Shown piece after piece: positions 1 through 6,652 of a stretch of DNA of 60,639 nucleotides (the stretch's first letter is position 1; every line of letters begins with the position of its first letter). Both the position numbers and the translations under genes were made by a program. This DNA is from a virus: IMG/VR virus record IMGVR_UViG_3300026457_000014, positions 1 through 60,639 of that record, one strand, 5' to 3'. Under the pieces are notes generated by a model. The model was not told the DNA's origin, made no database searches, and saw nothing but the letters and a program-made list of their open reading frames with translations.

Positions 1-18
1 CGCTGGAAATAAAACATC

Positions 19-726
19 ATGGAAGAAAAGCTTGTTATCGACGCAGAACGTCAAAACACAGGAACAACTTGGACTCGCAATTCTTTTTTTGAAGAAAATG
101 GTTATTTAATATTAAAAGATCTTTGTGATCCTCAAACTATGGAAGAAAAACCTCCAAAAGACAGGGGACAATTAAATTACTGGGGGAAAAAATTAGATCA
201 AGTAAATCATGTCCCAATTGAAGAACAAGTTAAAGGATCCTTGTCTCGTTACTGGTACCCCAAATATAGAAAAATACACACTGAAATTAAGAATAAATTA
301 GAGCAAAAATTAGGAAGATCTTTATATGAAACGTATTACTACGATCGTTTTTATTTTCCGGGCCAGGACTTAAAAAAACACGTAGACCGAGACGCATGTG
401 AGATTTCAGTAACAGTTCATATAAGTACAAATTTAAAAGGAAAAGAGAAAGAATGGCCAATCTTTGTTAAAACACCTGATATTTATATTGACGAATCAAA
501 AAAAATAATTTCAAAAAAAGGAGAGGAAAAAGGCGTGATTTTAGCTCCAGGAGATGGCATGGTTTACAAAGGATGTGAAAGACCCCACTGGAGAACACCA
601 ATGCCAGGAAAGCGAAAGTGGTTTGAGTTATTTAAAAAAGACGACTTTTATTATCATCAAATATTTTTTCATTATGTACTGCAAGATGGATGCAGATCTC
701 ATTTTGCTTTTGACACATTAAGGTAA
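19..726 (+). CDS. 2OG-Fe(II) oxygenase-like protein
   Basis: The 235-residue protein has the iron-binding layout of 2-oxoglutarate dependent dioxygenases: an H-x-D pair at H121 and D123 (HVDRD) and a distal His near residue 190 (RPHWR) with an Arg close behind. The C-terminus, with an HYVLQDG...FAFD pattern, resembles short oxygenases common in cyanophages. The substrate is unknown; relatives hydroxylate proteins or small molecules in the cytoplasm. It is AT-richer than most later genes. Only 18 bases precede it, so its promoter is not visible. Confidence 0.8.
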   Translation: MEEKLVIDAERQNTGTTWTRNSFFEENGYLILKDLCDPQTMEEKPPKDRGQLNYWGKKLDQVNHVPIEEQVKGSLSRYWYPKYRKIHTEIKNKLEQKLGRSLYETYYYDRFYFPGQDLKKHVDRDACEISVTVHISTNLKGKEKEWPIFVKTPDIYIDESKKIISKKGEEKGVILAPGDGMVYKGCERPHWRTPMPGKRKWFELFKKDDFYYHQIFFHYVLQDGCRSHFAFDTLR

Positions 727-769
727 ACGTTAGGTCAATGTTTTATAATTAGACAAAGAAGCACTTTTT

Positions 770-1168
770 ATGGCTGATACTTTTTTTTGGCATATTATCA
801 ACCTCAAGAGAGAGATTGATACCGGTTTTGTTTCAAACGTTGTCTGGCAATTGAACGCAACACGACAACCCCTTGGAACAAATTTTGTTACTTCAACGCC
901 TACAGGCGTGAGCGGAGAGGTTTTGGATAGTGTTACTTTCCAGGAAAATAATGGTCCTGTTCTGTCCGCCTCGCAAGCAGGTTCCACGGATTTGCCAAAA
1001 CCTAATCCAGATATTTTTGTTCCTTATGAAGATTTGACGGAGGCCTTAGTTGTTAATTGGATTACAGATTTTCTTGGAGAAGAAAATGTTTTAGAGTTAG
1101 AAAACGCTTTAAAAATTGATTTGGATAATCAAGAAAATCCAAAAACGGCAAATGGAACTCCCTGGTAA
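770..1168 (+). CDS. Small cyanophage-type hypothetical protein
   Basis: The 132-residue protein begins with a W-x-I-x-x-L-x-R-E-I pattern followed by G-F-V and a later W. From memory this resembles a short uncharacterised family frequent in cyanophages (DUF7936-like), but that was not checked. There is no signal peptide or membrane segment. The 3' end overlaps the start of the lysis-type gene downstream, which suggests translational coupling. Function unknown. Confidence 0.7.
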   Translation: MADTFFWHIINLKREIDTGFVSNVVWQLNATRQPLGTNFVTSTPTGVSGEVLDSVTFQENNGPVLSASQAGSTDLPKPNPDIFVPYEDLTEALVVNWITDFLGEENVLELENALKIDLDNQENPKTANGTPW

Positions 1169-2174
1169 TTATGAAATAAATTTAATTTATGCGGCAGAAT
1201 ATTTTAAAAAACTGCCGCATCAAATTAAAGCTTGGGAATGGCTTCAAACAGCTGTTCCCAAGGATGTTATTGATGAATTTGCCAGGCGATACAGAGATGC
1301 TCCTAAACCAGCAGAACAATTTCCCAATACGTGGGAAGGTGTTCTTGCAGCAGCAAAGAAAGCCGGTGCAAAGTTCCCGGAATGCGTTGCTGCTCAGTGG
1401 TATTTAGAGAGTGCGCAAGGAAAACATCTTTCATGCACCCATAACTACTTCGGTATCAAATCAAAAGATGGAGAAGGTTGTTACGTCTCAACTCAGGAAG
1501 TTTACGGTGTTCAGACAGTAACCATCAAAGATTGGTTTAAAGCTTTCGATACGTTGTATGACTGCGTTGATTACCTGGTAACTCGTTGGTACAAGGACTA
1601 CAAGGGATATAAAGGTGTTAATCGTGCTAGCAATCGTAATGAATGCGCACGTTTGTTGAAAGAAGAAGGTTACGCTACTGATCCTTCGTATAGTACAAAA
1701 TTAATCCAGATCATGGATCGCATGACTGGAACCCCTGGTAATACAGATAAACCAAAATTCAATCCCTGGAGCCCATTCACTTATAAAGTCACACCTAACA
1801 TTACGTATGGAGAGTTGACGCTCAACCAGGAAGCACGTCGATTCACCAAGCAATACCAATGTGACGTAGCACTAGAGCTCTGTCAGTTCCTTGAAAAAGC
1901 CCGTAGTGCGTTTGGTAACAAACCATTGATCATCACCAGTGCTTCTCGTCCGGAGCCCATCAACACACAAGTAGGTGGTGCCAAGAACAGCGAGCACACT
2001 TATAACGCACCATCCAAAGGAGCCGTTGACTTCTACATCGAAGGAGTCGACATCTATAAGGTGCAAGCCTGGTGCGACAAGAACTGGCCTTACTCAGTAG
2101 GATACGGTGCACCAAAAGGGTTTGTGCATCTTGGCATCAGGGAAGGAAGGCCTCGCGTACGCTGGGACTACTGA
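1152..2174 (+). CDS. Two-domain peptidoglycan hydrolase (glucosaminidase + M15-type peptidase)
   Basis: The N-terminal half, residues ~35-190, looks like a FlgJ/LytG-type glucosaminidase: AAQWYLESAQG carries the candidate catalytic Glu and is followed by NYFGIKS, both typical of the family. The C-terminal ~120 residues match a peptidase M15_3 (D,D-carboxypeptidase) domain with TSASRP, SEHTYN, AVDFYI and FVHLGI as the zinc-ligand region. The enzyme should cut both glycan strands and stem peptides, so it is the likely endolysin or a virion lysin. The ATG at 1152 is preferred over an in-frame TTG at 1116. It overlaps the preceding gene by 17 bases. Confidence 0.85.
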   Translation: MELPGNYEINLIYAAEYFKKLPHQIKAWEWLQTAVPKDVIDEFARRYRDAPKPAEQFPNTWEGVLAAAKKAGAKFPECVAAQWYLESAQGKHLSCTHNYFGIKSKDGEGCYVSTQEVYGVQTVTIKDWFKAFDTLYDCVDYLVTRWYKDYKGYKGVNRASNRNECARLLKEEGYATDPSYSTKLIQIMDRMTGTPGNTDKPKFNPWSPFTYKVTPNITYGELTLNQEARRFTKQYQCDVALELCQFLEKARSAFGNKPLIITSASRPEPINTQVGGAKNSEHTYNAPSKGAVDFYIEGVDIYKVQAWCDKNWPYSVGYGAPKGFVHLGIREGRPRVRWDY

Positions 2175-2175
2175 G

Positions 2176-2337
2176 ATGAAATGTAAGAAAGATCCGCGTA
2201 TACGCGTCAATATGTGCTGGGAACTTGGTGACGAAAAAAAGTGCGTCACTCTTGAGAAGAACAACGCACTTGCAACTCGTGATTGGGTGGAAAAGCAAGG
2301 TGGAACTGTGTTTTGGTTCCAGGCCCTGCCTGATTGA
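2176..2337 (+). CDS. Small hypothetical protein
   Basis: The 53-residue protein starts at ATG 2176, one base after the hydrolase stop codon. It contains two Cys in the first 20 residues and a WVEKQGGTVFW stretch. No family is recognised. Close spacing suggests co-expression with the hydrolase. It is convergent with a minus-strand gene that starts at the next base. Confidence 0.6.
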   Translation: MKCKKDPRIRVNMCWELGDEKKCVTLEKNNALATRDWVEKQGGTVFWFQALPD

Positions 2338-2502
2338 TCAGCGCTGCTTGGCGCGACCGATGTTCAGAGCAATAAACTCAAGGACTTTGTAAGCCTTACG
2401 CAGGATGTCATCATCCTTAGGCGTAGGAGTCAGAGCGCAAATAGCAGAAGCTGCCGCATGAATTGCCAGTGCAACTTCAATGTATTCGTTAAGTTTGTGC
2501 AT
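2338..2502 (-). CDS. Small hypothetical protein
   Basis: This 54-residue ORF reads MHKLNEYIEV and ends NIGRAKQR. A GGGAG ribosome-binding site sits about 8 bases before the ATG, and the composition is balanced and helical. It lies immediately 3' to 3' with the plus-strand gene ending at 2337. It is the last of a run of small minus-strand genes. Function unknown. Confidence 0.6.
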   Translation of the reverse strand: MHKLNEYIEVALAIHAAASAICALTPTPKDDDILRKAYKVLEFIALNIGRAKQR

Positions 2503-2525
2503 GGGTATCTCCCGTTTCTTTCATT

Positions 2526-2654
2526 CTAACGGTCGAATATATTTTCCTCTTGTACTGCAAAAAAATCTTCCCAATCTTTTTCGGTTGCGTCTGTGATATT
2601 TGGATTGGAGTATTTGTTTTCCTCTTTGTTTAGTTTTTGTTCTTCTTCAGACAT
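2526..2654 (-). CDS. Small acidic hypothetical protein
   Basis: The 42-residue acidic protein (starts MSEEEQKLNKEE, ends FFAVQEENIFDR) overlaps the end of the upstream 37-residue ORF by 8 bases. Translational coupling is likely because no separate Shine-Dalgarno site is seen. Function unknown. Confidence 0.5.
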   Translation of the reverse strand: MSEEEQKLNKEENKYSNPNITDATEKDWEDFFAVQEENIFDR

Positions 2655-2760
2655 CGTAAATGCGGCAACATGGAGCGCTTGGATTCTTTTCACAATAACG
2701 CTTCCAAGCCATCTCAGGTGAATGCTTCTGTTTAAATACAGACAAAAGACGTGTGATCAT
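2647..2760 (-). CDS. Small hypothetical protein coupled by ATGA overlap
   Basis: A 37-residue ORF (starts MITRLLSVFKQ) whose ATG overlaps the TGA stop of the 304-residue gene by four bases (ATGA). Its own stop overlaps the next small gene. This tight packing supports coding, but the protein has no recognisable family. Confidence 0.5.
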   Translation of the reverse strand: MITRLLSVFKQKHSPEMAWKRYCEKNPSAPCCRIYDV

Positions 2761-3671
2761 GGCCTATTTGTCAGTGGGATAAAGAGATCCGGGAACTTAT
2801 CATCAGGGTGATGTTGTGCGTTCCAGGCATCCCTCCATTCTGACAGTGTATGATCGTGAATAATATCAAGGAAAGATTCGTTTCCGTATTCAAGTAAGAA
2901 GAAGTCATTGGCAGCAATACCAGCAGTGGTTTGTTGCCCAATCAACCACTCAGAACCATCCAAAACGGTAACAGTTACACCTGAAACAATCTCGCACAAA
3001 TCTTGCGTAAAACCGTTAGGCTTCCCTGGCTCTGCTGAAATAACAGTATTAACTGTAACTGGAGAATCAACGGTTACTGTTGTGACTGGATCAATTGTTG
3101 TTTCTTGCAAGAACAACGTATAGTCTTCTAATGCCAAGAAAAGTTCAGTTTGTGCAAACTCAACAACAATTCCGACTGAATAATCAATCCGTTCATTGCG
3201 TGTGGAAGATACGCAAAGCAAATAACTTCCTGCAGGCAGTGGGTAGTAACGGTCGTCACCACGATCCAGGCGAACAGGATCAAATGAATTGTATAGATCA
3301 GACTGATGGCTCATTACCGTATCAAGATACGGAATATAAACAGAGCCAACATTATTCAACCCTTGCCTAATGGAATCTGCATCGAAAATCGGCAGTCCAT
3401 TGACAGGGTTGGTATTTAAGTCGTAAACAGAAGTTTGAATGTAATTAGGTCTGGGACCACCCTTGGCAACAATGATCCAGGCAGGGCTAACCAAGTTGAT
3501 GCGGAACCAGTGGTTATACGTACCACCGCCGTAACCATTCAGACCCACCTGGCTCAAAGGACCAAGCGTACCCGTCAAGTAACGCAAAGAAAGTTCACCA
3601 AACGTGCCAAGGTCCAGTGGATTTTCTTTTGTGCGTTGACGTTGACTAGTTTGATTGGATACCCGTGACAC
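2757..3671 (-). CDS. Putative virion protein, beta-rich
   Basis: The 304-residue protein has no family I recognise with certainty. It is rich in G, T, V, N and Y with alternating hydrophobic residues (a VTTVTVDSPVTVNTV stretch near residue 200), the look of beta-structured tail or fibre proteins. It contains no signal peptide or catalytic motif. It is the first gene of a four-gene overlapping minus-strand unit running to 2338. Confidence 0.6.
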   Translation of the reverse strand: MSRVSNQTSQRQRTKENPLDLGTFGELSLRYLTGTLGPLSQVGLNGYGGGTYNHWFRINLVSPAWIIVAKGGPRPNYIQTSVYDLNTNPVNGLPIFDADSIRQGLNNVGSVYIPYLDTVMSHQSDLYNSFDPVRLDRGDDRYYPLPAGSYLLCVSSTRNERIDYSVGIVVEFAQTELFLALEDYTLFLQETTIDPVTTVTVDSPVTVNTVISAEPGKPNGFTQDLCEIVSGVTVTVLDGSEWLIGQQTTAGIAANDFFLLEYGNESFLDIIHDHTLSEWRDAWNAQHHPDDKFPDLFIPLTNRP

Positions 3672-3691
3672 TTCTACCCAACAATCCTTAT

Positions 3692-4375
3692 TTATTCATT
3701 GTACTCGGGGCGATTCTTGACGTATTCAGGGTTGGTAATGGGGTTTTTGTGATCTCTAAGAATCACCTTGGTCACATCCAGGCCGTTATGCTCCCCCTGG
3801 TTGAACATCATCAACTTTTTGGCTTCAAATTCCGTGACGCAAGGAGCAATCGTTTGAGGAGGAAAGTTTCTGTTGAAGCTTGATACCAAGTGCAGTGGGT
3901 TGCCGCACTTTTTGTTCCCGCACAGACGTGTCACCAACAGGGATCCCACATCCCCCCAGGCGCACTGGTAGATCGCCTTATGGATATTGACGTTTTCGGA
4001 CTTCTGTTTGCTGTAGAGGGATCGGTAAGACGGAAGACACACGCGCTTGGGTGTGGTACCAGAGGGTCCATTGATTTCCCAACACTCGTCCGGGAAGGTG
4101 ACGTTGACTTGCTTCCAGACCTTGGCGTACTTGATGCGGTAATCAGTCTGTAGGTAGTTCACATCAAATCCACAGACGTTACTGAGGATCTTCTTGGCGC
4201 ACTCATAGCACCAATGCTCAGATGAGTCTCGGATGAGATGACCGTGAGGACAAGCAAACCCTGTGTAGTACCCCAGCTCATTGAGTCGTTCTTCCTCCAG
4301 GGACTCGATGGCGTTGACGTGCCTGAATCTCGCGAGTCCCAGCGTGGTTTCAAATGTCTTGATGAAGCTTGCCAT
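3692..4375 (-). CDS. HNH-endonuclease-like zinc protein
   Basis: The 227-residue protein has an N-terminal zinc-finger-like part (CPHGH...CYEC near residues 43-65) and a C-terminal part resembling the HNH_3 fold: an H-K-A-I-Y segment, then R-L-C-G-N-x-x-C-G-N-P-x-H-L around residue 155. In HNH_3 enzymes the residue before the first Cys block is usually a His; here it is Arg/Leu, so activity may be reduced. The start lies one base after the stop of another HNH-like gene, which suggests a pair. Confidence 0.55.
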   Translation of the reverse strand: MASFIKTFETTLGLARFRHVNAIESLEEERLNELGYYTGFACPHGHLIRDSSEHWCYECAKKILSNVCGFDVNYLQTDYRIKYAKVWKQVNVTFPDECWEINGPSGTTPKRVCLPSYRSLYSKQKSENVNIHKAIYQCAWGDVGSLLVTRLCGNKKCGNPLHLVSSFNRNFPPQTIAPCVTEFEAKKLMMFNQGEHNGLDVTKVILRDHKNPITNPEYVKNRPEYNE

Positions 4376-4376
4376 C

Positions 4377-4739
4377 TCAGTTCAGAACGGTGGTTTGACG
4401 ACGGTTGCGGCGAGTACGTGGTTGCTTTTCCTTCCGCGACTCAAGCCACAGCTCAGTAGGCAGCTCATGCTTGGGGCAATCCTCAGGACGCTTCACGTCT
4501 GCGTTCCTGGGGTCTTCGCCCGTACGCAGGTAGTACACGATGCGGTGGGCGTGCAGCTTTTGGTTGTCGATAGAGACCACGTAGTACCTGCCGTGGTGCT
4601 CCAGGTACCCAGCCATATCACCTTCTTTATGGCGACCAGTGGTTTCTGCCCACTCCAGGCCACTGGGGTACTTGTCGGTCAGTCTCAATCTTTGTTGCAT
4701 GTATCTCAATGGAGGCATCGGTCGGTACTGACGGGCCAT
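4377..4739 (-). CDS. HNH/AP2-like small protein
   Basis: The 120-residue basic protein contains LHAHRIVYYLRTGEDP, the core of many phage HNH proteins (AHRLaw..tGe.P), but the usual downstream I-D-H-x-N-G is replaced by a N-A-D-V-K segment. It may be a DNA-binding remnant or a partner of the next gene, from which it is separated by one base. The C-terminus is Arg/Lys-rich. Confidence 0.55.
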   Translation of the reverse strand: MARQYRPMPPLRYMQQRLRLTDKYPSGLEWAETTGRHKEGDMAGYLEHHGRYYVVSIDNQKLHAHRIVYYLRTGEDPRNADVKRPEDCPKHELPTELWLESRKEKQPRTRRNRRQTTVLN

Positions 4740-4913
4740 GGCAGGTAGGGCGGACTTTCGGACTTTACAGTATTATCTATCTTTCTATGAGCTAAATAAC
4801 AACTCGTAGCATCTTGTCATTAAAAGGACTATGACATCTTATTTCCTATTGTCATTTACGCCACGTAAGGATTGAAATACCTCTAAAGTCCGAATCCCTG
4901 ACCTGCGCTTTTG

Positions 4914-4928
4914 GTCTCATCATGAGAC
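4914..4928. repeat. Inverted repeat GTCTCAT-C-ATGAGAC
   Basis: Two perfect 7-base arms are separated by one base. A related string with CTCATGAG lies at 9428-9437. It could be an operator for a dimeric repressor; nothing else supports this. Confidence 0.4.
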
Positions 4929-4939
4929 TGCCTTTCCAT

Positions 4940-4969
4940 AAAAAAGCCCCTCGTTGCGTCGAGAGGCTT
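4940..4969 (-). terminator. Rho-independent terminator
   Basis: Read on the minus strand, a 10-bp stem (AAGCCTCTCG with CGAGGGGCTT, one G-U pair) is followed directly by six T. It lies 30 bases beyond the stop of the glycosyltransferase gene, as expected for the end of that transcript. Confidence 0.8.
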
Positions 4970-5000
4970 CATCCACCCATGCGGATCGTCCGGTCAGATC

Positions 5001-6269
5001 TTAGACAGCAGCGAGTGCTGCACCTTGAGACTTCCCTTTCTTTTTAGCTTTCTTACCCTTCGGCTCCAGCGTCACTTCCGGCTTCGGTGGGTTGAGCACC
5101 TCCTGGAACACCCCATCAAATTGTGCGGCAACCGTATCCCAGTTGAACTGCTCGTCCGTTGCGCGGATGTAGCACAGCTCAGCGACGGCATCCAGCTTGT
5201 CCCGATCTTCGTAAAGTTCGTTGAGAATCTCTGCAAGGTGTTCGGCGGAGGGGCAGGGCATCTCACGGGCAAAGTTGGTATCCACATCAACGTGGTCACA
5301 ACGGATCAACTTGCCGTAGCCCTCGAAGATCTCCTTGCAAGAGGTGTGATCAGGCACAACCTGTGCCACACGGCAGGCTGCGTGCTCAAAGTTGACCAGT
5401 CCCCAGCCTTCACCTTTACAGGTATTGACGCCCACATCGACTGCTTGGTAAATGGTCTCCAGCATCTCGACGGGTACGGACGGCGGACCAGCAGTGGGGG
5501 AGGTCATGATGATGCGACCGTTGGGATCGAGGCCACGTTTCTGCATCTCACGTGCGAAGACCTGCATCACATCCCAGCCTTGGTCCTTGGTACCCATATG
5601 CAGGTACAGCTGGGTATCAGGTTTGTCCTTGGCAAATTCAGCAAAGGCGTCGATGGTGATGTCGATCCGTTTGCGGAACTGGTTGCGGTTGCCATTGAAA
5701 ACGATGAAGGTATCTTCTTTCAGGCCCAGCTTCTTACGTGCTTCGATCTTGTCACCAGGCTTGAATTGACCAGCCGTCACACCGTGGGGGATGACGTGGA
5801 TGGCCTTCTGGATGCCACCTTTAATGAATTCGTGGGCACCAAATTCCGTATAGGAGACCACTGCGTCCCAGTGATTGGCGGTATCACCAAGAGAACCGAT
5901 CCAACCGTAAGAGTCCATGGGCATGTAACCCACGAACTTGAAGCCCATGCTCTTGTGGAGATCAGCGATCTGTGCGTACTGAGCGTTGATGATCCAGCAG
6001 TCATTGATTGTGAAGACCACATCCGGCCGTTCACGTTCAACGATCTCACGGATGCGTTCTTCACCGAAGGGCGCCTGCCGGAACCGATTAGACGCCGGGT
6101 ACATTTTGAATTGTTCCTGCATGGGATCGGGATCCCCATACCAGTTACAACCCAAGACCACGATTTCGTATTGATCCTTGAGTCGTTCGATGACGTTATG
6201 GGTAACGCGGGCAAAACCCGTCATGGCAACAACGTCACCGACCCACAAAAGCTTCGGTTTTTTACTCAT
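5001..6269 (-). CDS. GT4-family glycosyltransferase
   Basis: About 422 residues from the preferred start MSKKPKLLWVGD (a longer frame begins at 6302). The N-terminus carries a GT-B Rossmann signature (LLWVGDV...TGFARVTHNV). The C-terminal half has the GT4 donor-binding E-x7-E type motif (GEGWGLVNFEHAAC). It probably transfers an activated sugar to a glycan or virion component. The C-terminus is Lys-rich. A hairpin (6273-6289) abuts the start, and a terminator lies downstream. Confidence 0.85.
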   Translation of the reverse strand: MSKKPKLLWVGDVVAMTGFARVTHNVIERLKDQYEIVVLGCNWYGDPDPMQEQFKMYPASNRFRQAPFGEERIREIVERERPDVVFTINDCWIINAQYAQIADLHKSMGFKFVGYMPMDSYGWIGSLGDTANHWDAVVSYTEFGAHEFIKGGIQKAIHVIPHGVTAGQFKPGDKIEARKKLGLKEDTFIVFNGNRNQFRKRIDITIDAFAEFAKDKPDTQLYLHMGTKDQGWDVMQVFAREMQKRGLDPNGRIIMTSPTAGPPSVPVEMLETIYQAVDVGVNTCKGEGWGLVNFEHAACRVAQVVPDHTSCKEIFEGYGKLIRCDHVDVDTNFAREMPCPSAEHLAEILNELYEDRDKLDAVAELCYIRATDEQFNWDTVAAQFDGVFQEVLNPPKPEVTLEPKGKKAKKKGKSQGAALAAV

Positions 6270-6272
6270 TAA

Positions 6273-6289
6273 ATCGAGATATTCTCGAT
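6273..6289 (-). promoter_or_regulatory. Hairpin abutting glycosyltransferase start codon
   Basis: A 6-bp perfect stem (ATCGAG/CTCGAT) with a 5-base loop lies three bases before the ATG at 6269 and just after the speD stop. No Shine-Dalgarno site is visible. It is one of several structures placed between a stop and the next start on the minus strand. Confidence 0.45.
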
Positions 6290-6292
6290 TAA

Positions 6293-6652
6293 CTATACAC
6301 AAACTGACGGAGTAATAGAACGTGTTAATTCCCGCTCTTCAGATGTTTTGGCTTTGAGCTTATGTTTTAAAAACTCAGCTGCCTTATGGGTATTTGTTGT
6401 GTCCCCGCAGGTATAGAGGTCGACGGCGGCGTATCCAATCTCCGGCCAGGTATGGATGGAGGCATGGGATTCGGCCAGCAGTGCCAGAAGCGTCACCCCT
6501 TGGGGCTGAAACTTCTCCCCAAAGATCCGAAGAATCGTTGCGTTTGACATACGCAGTGCAGTCTCCAACATTTCGGAGAGGTAGTCGTAGTCATCCAGGA
6601 CTTCTGCACTGCAGTCATACAGATCCAGGATCAGGTGCCGCCCATTAGACAT
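6293..6652 (-). CDS. speD: S-adenosylmethionine decarboxylase proenzyme
   Basis: The 119-residue protein matches the short bacterial SpeD class. The self-cleavage site ESHASIHTWPE is present, with Glu61-Ser62 as the predicted cleavage point that creates the pyruvoyl cofactor. A following GYAAVDLYTCG segment holds the conserved Cys. It decarboxylates SAM for spermidine synthesis. SpeD is a recurrent cyanophage auxiliary gene. It overlaps the primase-helicase stop by 8 bases, so it is likely co-transcribed with the replication gene. Confidence 0.92.
   Translation of the reverse strand: MSNGRHLILDLYDCSAEVLDDYDYLSEMLETALRMSNATILRIFGEKFQPQGVTLLALLAESHASIHTWPEIGYAAVDLYTCGDTTNTHKAAEFLKHKLKAKTSEERELTRSITPSVCV

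Larger units (their letters stand above)
4740..5000. other. Intergenic region with terminator and inverted repeat
   Basis: No convincing gene is seen in these 261 bases. They hold a terminator for the glycosyltransferase transcript (4940-4969), a perfect 7-bp inverted repeat (4914-4928), and an AT-rich stretch at 4765-4870 that could carry the promoter of the HNH-like gene pair on the minus strand. Confidence 0.5.

Noticed and set aside
5025-6272. 415-residue ORF on the plus strand
   Set aside because: It lies fully antisense to the glycosyltransferase, which has clear GT4 motifs; the antisense protein has no domain and arises from codon bias.
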